This document shows, in pieces, positions 61,151 to 64,000 of a stretch of 64,000 nt of DNA. Position numbers and translations under genes: made by a program. Within the stretch, counting starts at the first letter, position 1. Every line of letters begins with the position of its first letter. The notes beneath the pieces are model-generated. The model saw nothing but the letters and a program-made list of their open reading frames with translations. It was not told the DNA's origin and made no database searches. Origin of the DNA: Cherax quadricarinatus (Eukaryota; Arthropoda; Malacostraca; Decapoda; Parastacidae); the NCBI RefSeq assembly GCF_038502225.1, contig NC_091298.1, forward strand, positions 33,720,714-33,784,713, written 5' to 3'.

Positions 61151-61512
61151 AAACCATACCCCCGGCCGGGATTGAACCCGCGGTCATAGAGTCTCAAAAC
61201 TCCAGCCCGTCGCGTTAGCCACTAGACCAGCTAGCCACAATAAGATTCATCCAACTAGGTATATTTCTACACAATAGGAAGGTTAGCACAGGCACCTCTG
61301 TGACCACAAATGAAAGTTTTTACAGACGAAGATTCGTCTGTAAAAACTTGCATTTGTGGTCACAGTGGTGCCTGTGCTAACCTTCCTATTGTGTAGAAAT
61401 ATACCTAGTTGGATGAATCTTATTGTGGCTAGCTGGTCTAGTGGCTAACGCGACGGGCTGGAGTTTTGAGACTCTATGACCGCGGGTTCAATCCCGGCCG
61501 GGGGTATGGTTT
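61151..61512. repeat. 362-bp near-perfect palindrome with divergent tRNA-like arms
   Basis: Each arm is 180 bp, centred at 61331/61332, and I find only two mismatches. The right arm, read on the plus strand, has A box TGGTCTAGTGGC (61431) and B box GGGTTCAATCCC (61484) at tRNA-like distance; the left arm mirrors it on the minus strand. Both would be transcribed outward by RNA polymerase III. The inner 100 bp or so is not tRNA-like. Confidence 0.9.
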
Positions 61513-61905
61513 GGTTAGCGCTGATGCTTTGAAATCAGATAGAACCTTCACTTTCACAAAACAAAACCAAAAGGGAAAATTTCAATAAGTGTGCTATAAG
61601 AATGATCTCAGAAATGAAATACTTGCACATCAGAGAAAACAAACAGACCAAAACATCACGACACAGAATGAAAAAAAAACGAAGGTACATTTAAATGTGC
61701 TATACACATTTCAAAGCAATCTAAAATTCAATGAAAACTAATTATCAAAATGGACCGTATGGATATTAAGGGATATTAGCAAGAACTTTTTCGTTGCACA
61801 TGAAGTAAAGAATGAAAGTTAATTTAGGGTAAGTATTAAAAAATGTCTTTACTCATGGATTTAAAAATAAAAATACATCAACTAGTGTGAAGGTGAGATG
61901 CATCA
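61513..61905. other. AT-rich spacer, nothing recognised
   Basis: No feature seen. Confidence 0.35.
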
Positions 61906-64000
61906 CCCACCAGTAGTAACAACACTCACACATGACTGGCAACACTCACACATGACTGGCAACACTCAAACATGACTGGCAACACTCACACATGACTGGT
62001 AACACTCAAACATGACTGGCAACACTCACACATGACTGGCAACACTCACACATGACTGGTAACACTCACACATGACTGGTAACACTCACACATGACTGGT
62101 AACACTCACACATGACTGGTAACACTCACACATGACTGGCAACAATCACACATGACTGGCAACAATCACACATGACTGGTAACACTCATACATGACTGGC
62201 AACACTCACACATGACTCGTAACACTCACACATGACTGGTAACACTCACACATGACTGGCAACACTCACACATGACTGGAAACACTCAAACATGACTGGC
62301 AACACTCACACATGACTGGCAACACTCACACATGACTGGCAACACTCACACATGACTGGTAACACTCACACATGACTGGCAACACTCACACATGACTGGC
62401 AACACTCACACATGACTCGTAACACTCACACATGACTGGTAACACTCACACATGACTGGCAACACTCACACATGACTGGCAACACTCACACATGACTGGC
62501 AACACTCACACATGACTGGTAACACTCACACATGACTGGTAACACTCACATATGACTGGTAACACTCACACATGGCTGGTGACACTTACATATGACTGGA
62601 AACAACACTCACACATGACTGGTAACAACACTCACACATGACTGGCAACACTCACACATGACTGGTAACACTCACACATGACTGGTAACAACACTCACAC
62701 ATGACTGGTAACACTCACACATGACTGGCAACACTCACACATGACTGGCAACACTCACAAATGACTGGTAACACTCACACATGACTGGTAGCACTCACAC
62801 ATGACTGGCAACACTCACACATGACTGGTAACACTCACACATGACTGGTAACACTCACACATGACTGGTAAGAACACTCACATATGACTGGCAACACTCA
62901 CACATGACTGGCAACACTCCCACATGACTGGTAACGACACTCCCACATGACTGGTAACAACACTCACACATGACTGGTAACACTCACACGTGACTGGCAA
63001 CACTCACACGTGACTGGTAACACTCACACATGACTGGCAACACTCACACATGACTGGTAACACTCACACATGACTGGCAACACTCACACATGACTGGTAA
63101 CACTCACACATGACTGGTAACACTCACACATGACTGGTAACACTCACACATTACTGGCAACACTCACACATGACTGGTAACACTCACACATGACTGGTAG
63201 CACTCACACATGACTGGCAACACTCACACATGACTGGCAACACTCACACATGACTGGCAACACTCACACATGACTGGTAACAGTCACACATGACTGGTAA
63301 CACTAACATATGACTGGTAACAACACTCACACATGACTGGTAACAACTCTCACACATGAATGGTAACACTCACACATGACTGGTAACAACACTCACACAT
63401 GACTTGTAACACTCGCACATGGTTTGTAACACTCACACATGACTGGTAACACTCACACATGACTGGCAACACTCACACATGACTGGTAACACTCACACAT
63501 GACTGGTAACACTCACACATGGCTGGTAACACTCACACATGACTGGTAACAACACTCACACATGACTGGTAACAACACTCATACATGACTGGTAATAACA
63601 CTCACACATGTCTGGTAACAACACTCACACATGACTGGTAACAACACTCACAAATGTCTGGTAACAACACTCAGACATGTCAGGTAACAACACTCACACA
63701 TGACTGGTAACAACACTCACTCATGACTGGTAACAACACTCACTCATGACTGGTAACAACACTCACACATGTCTGGTAACAACGCTCACACATGACTGGT
63801 AACAACACTCACACATGTCTGGTAAGAACACTCACACATGTCTGGTAACAACACTCACACATGACTGGTAACAACTCTCACACATGACTGGTAACAACAC
63901 TCACACATGACTGGTAACAACACTCACACATGACAGGTAACAGCACTCACACACGACTGGTAGGTAACAATACTCACAAATGACTGGTAGCTAACAGCAC
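61906..64000. repeat. 20-bp satellite array running off the window
   Basis: About 100 copies of a 20-bp unit AACACTCACACATGACTGGT. A 23-bp form with an extra AAC becomes common after about 62590 and dominant after about 63540. C/T at the unit end alternates irregularly. No coding frame. Confidence 0.97.

Noticed and set aside
61431..61512. Functional tRNA gene in the palindrome arm
   Set aside because: A and B boxes are present, but I could not fold a proper acceptor stem and anticodon arm; the mirrored copy and related foldback point to a SINE-like unit.
61906..64000. Possible repeat protein coded by the 20-bp satellite
   Set aside because: Unit lengths of 20 and 23 shift the frame, and no long frame is present.

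Overview
The window looks like a repeat-dense intergenic or heterochromatic stretch of an animal genome, most likely a decapod crustacean. The basis is the mix of very long (TA)n, (GT)n and (GA)n microsatellites, RTE-like and CR1-like LINEs, Penelope-like elements, tRNA-derived SINEs and large minisatellites. The taxon is an inference from that mix, not from a marker gene. I found no host protein-coding gene, rRNA or canonical tRNA gene that I can support. Almost every recognisable coding stretch belongs to a retroelement.

Layout. 1-1870: a Penelope-like RT fragment with an inverted duplication, a tRNA-like SINE and a CA/TA microsatellite. 1871-5455: a full-length RTE-like LINE with an uninterrupted APE endonuclease-RT frame, followed tail-to-tail by an inverted 3' copy (5754-6708). 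7005-15175: three head-to-tail minus-strand copies of a CR1-superclade LINE that carries an ORF1-like module. 15420-20244: low-complexity DNA carrying a 173-bp hammerhead-like element with a target duplication, a Tc1 remnant and a TA-flanked MITE. 20245-25190: two further decayed LINEs; one has a 125-bp triplication inside its RT. 27440-32250: a 22-bp minisatellite interrupted by a 2.67-kb non-autonomous LTR retrotransposon (4-bp target duplication CACG) and by a foldback with two hammerhead-like motifs.

32803-39323: an old RTE copy, a CR1 fragment with a 541-codon open frame and 8-bp tail repeats, a hammerhead-like foldback and another RTE fragment. 39888-44246: a 3' fragment abutting an apparently intact 1315-codon element in which coiled coil, ORF1-like module, APE endonuclease and RT share one frame. 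46270-47590: a dispersed repeat of unknown type. 48454-55860: another young RTE copy, a tRNA-like foldback, a Penelope RT/GIY-YIG remnant and more hammerhead-like motifs. 57365-64000: a 23-bp minisatellite, CR1-like 3' fragments, two SINEs sharing a core, a near-perfect 362-bp palindrome with divergent tRNA-like promoters, and a 20-bp satellite running off the window end.

The parts connect as follows. The young RTE and CR1-like elements supply intact machinery. Their truncated relatives, the SINEs and the hammerhead-bearing short elements look like passengers. Long (TA)n tracts sit at the edge of most insertions, suggesting that they serve as tails, targets or both. The most interesting signal is a set of at least six hammerhead-like RNA motifs whose stems covary between copies and whose stem III is self-complementary.
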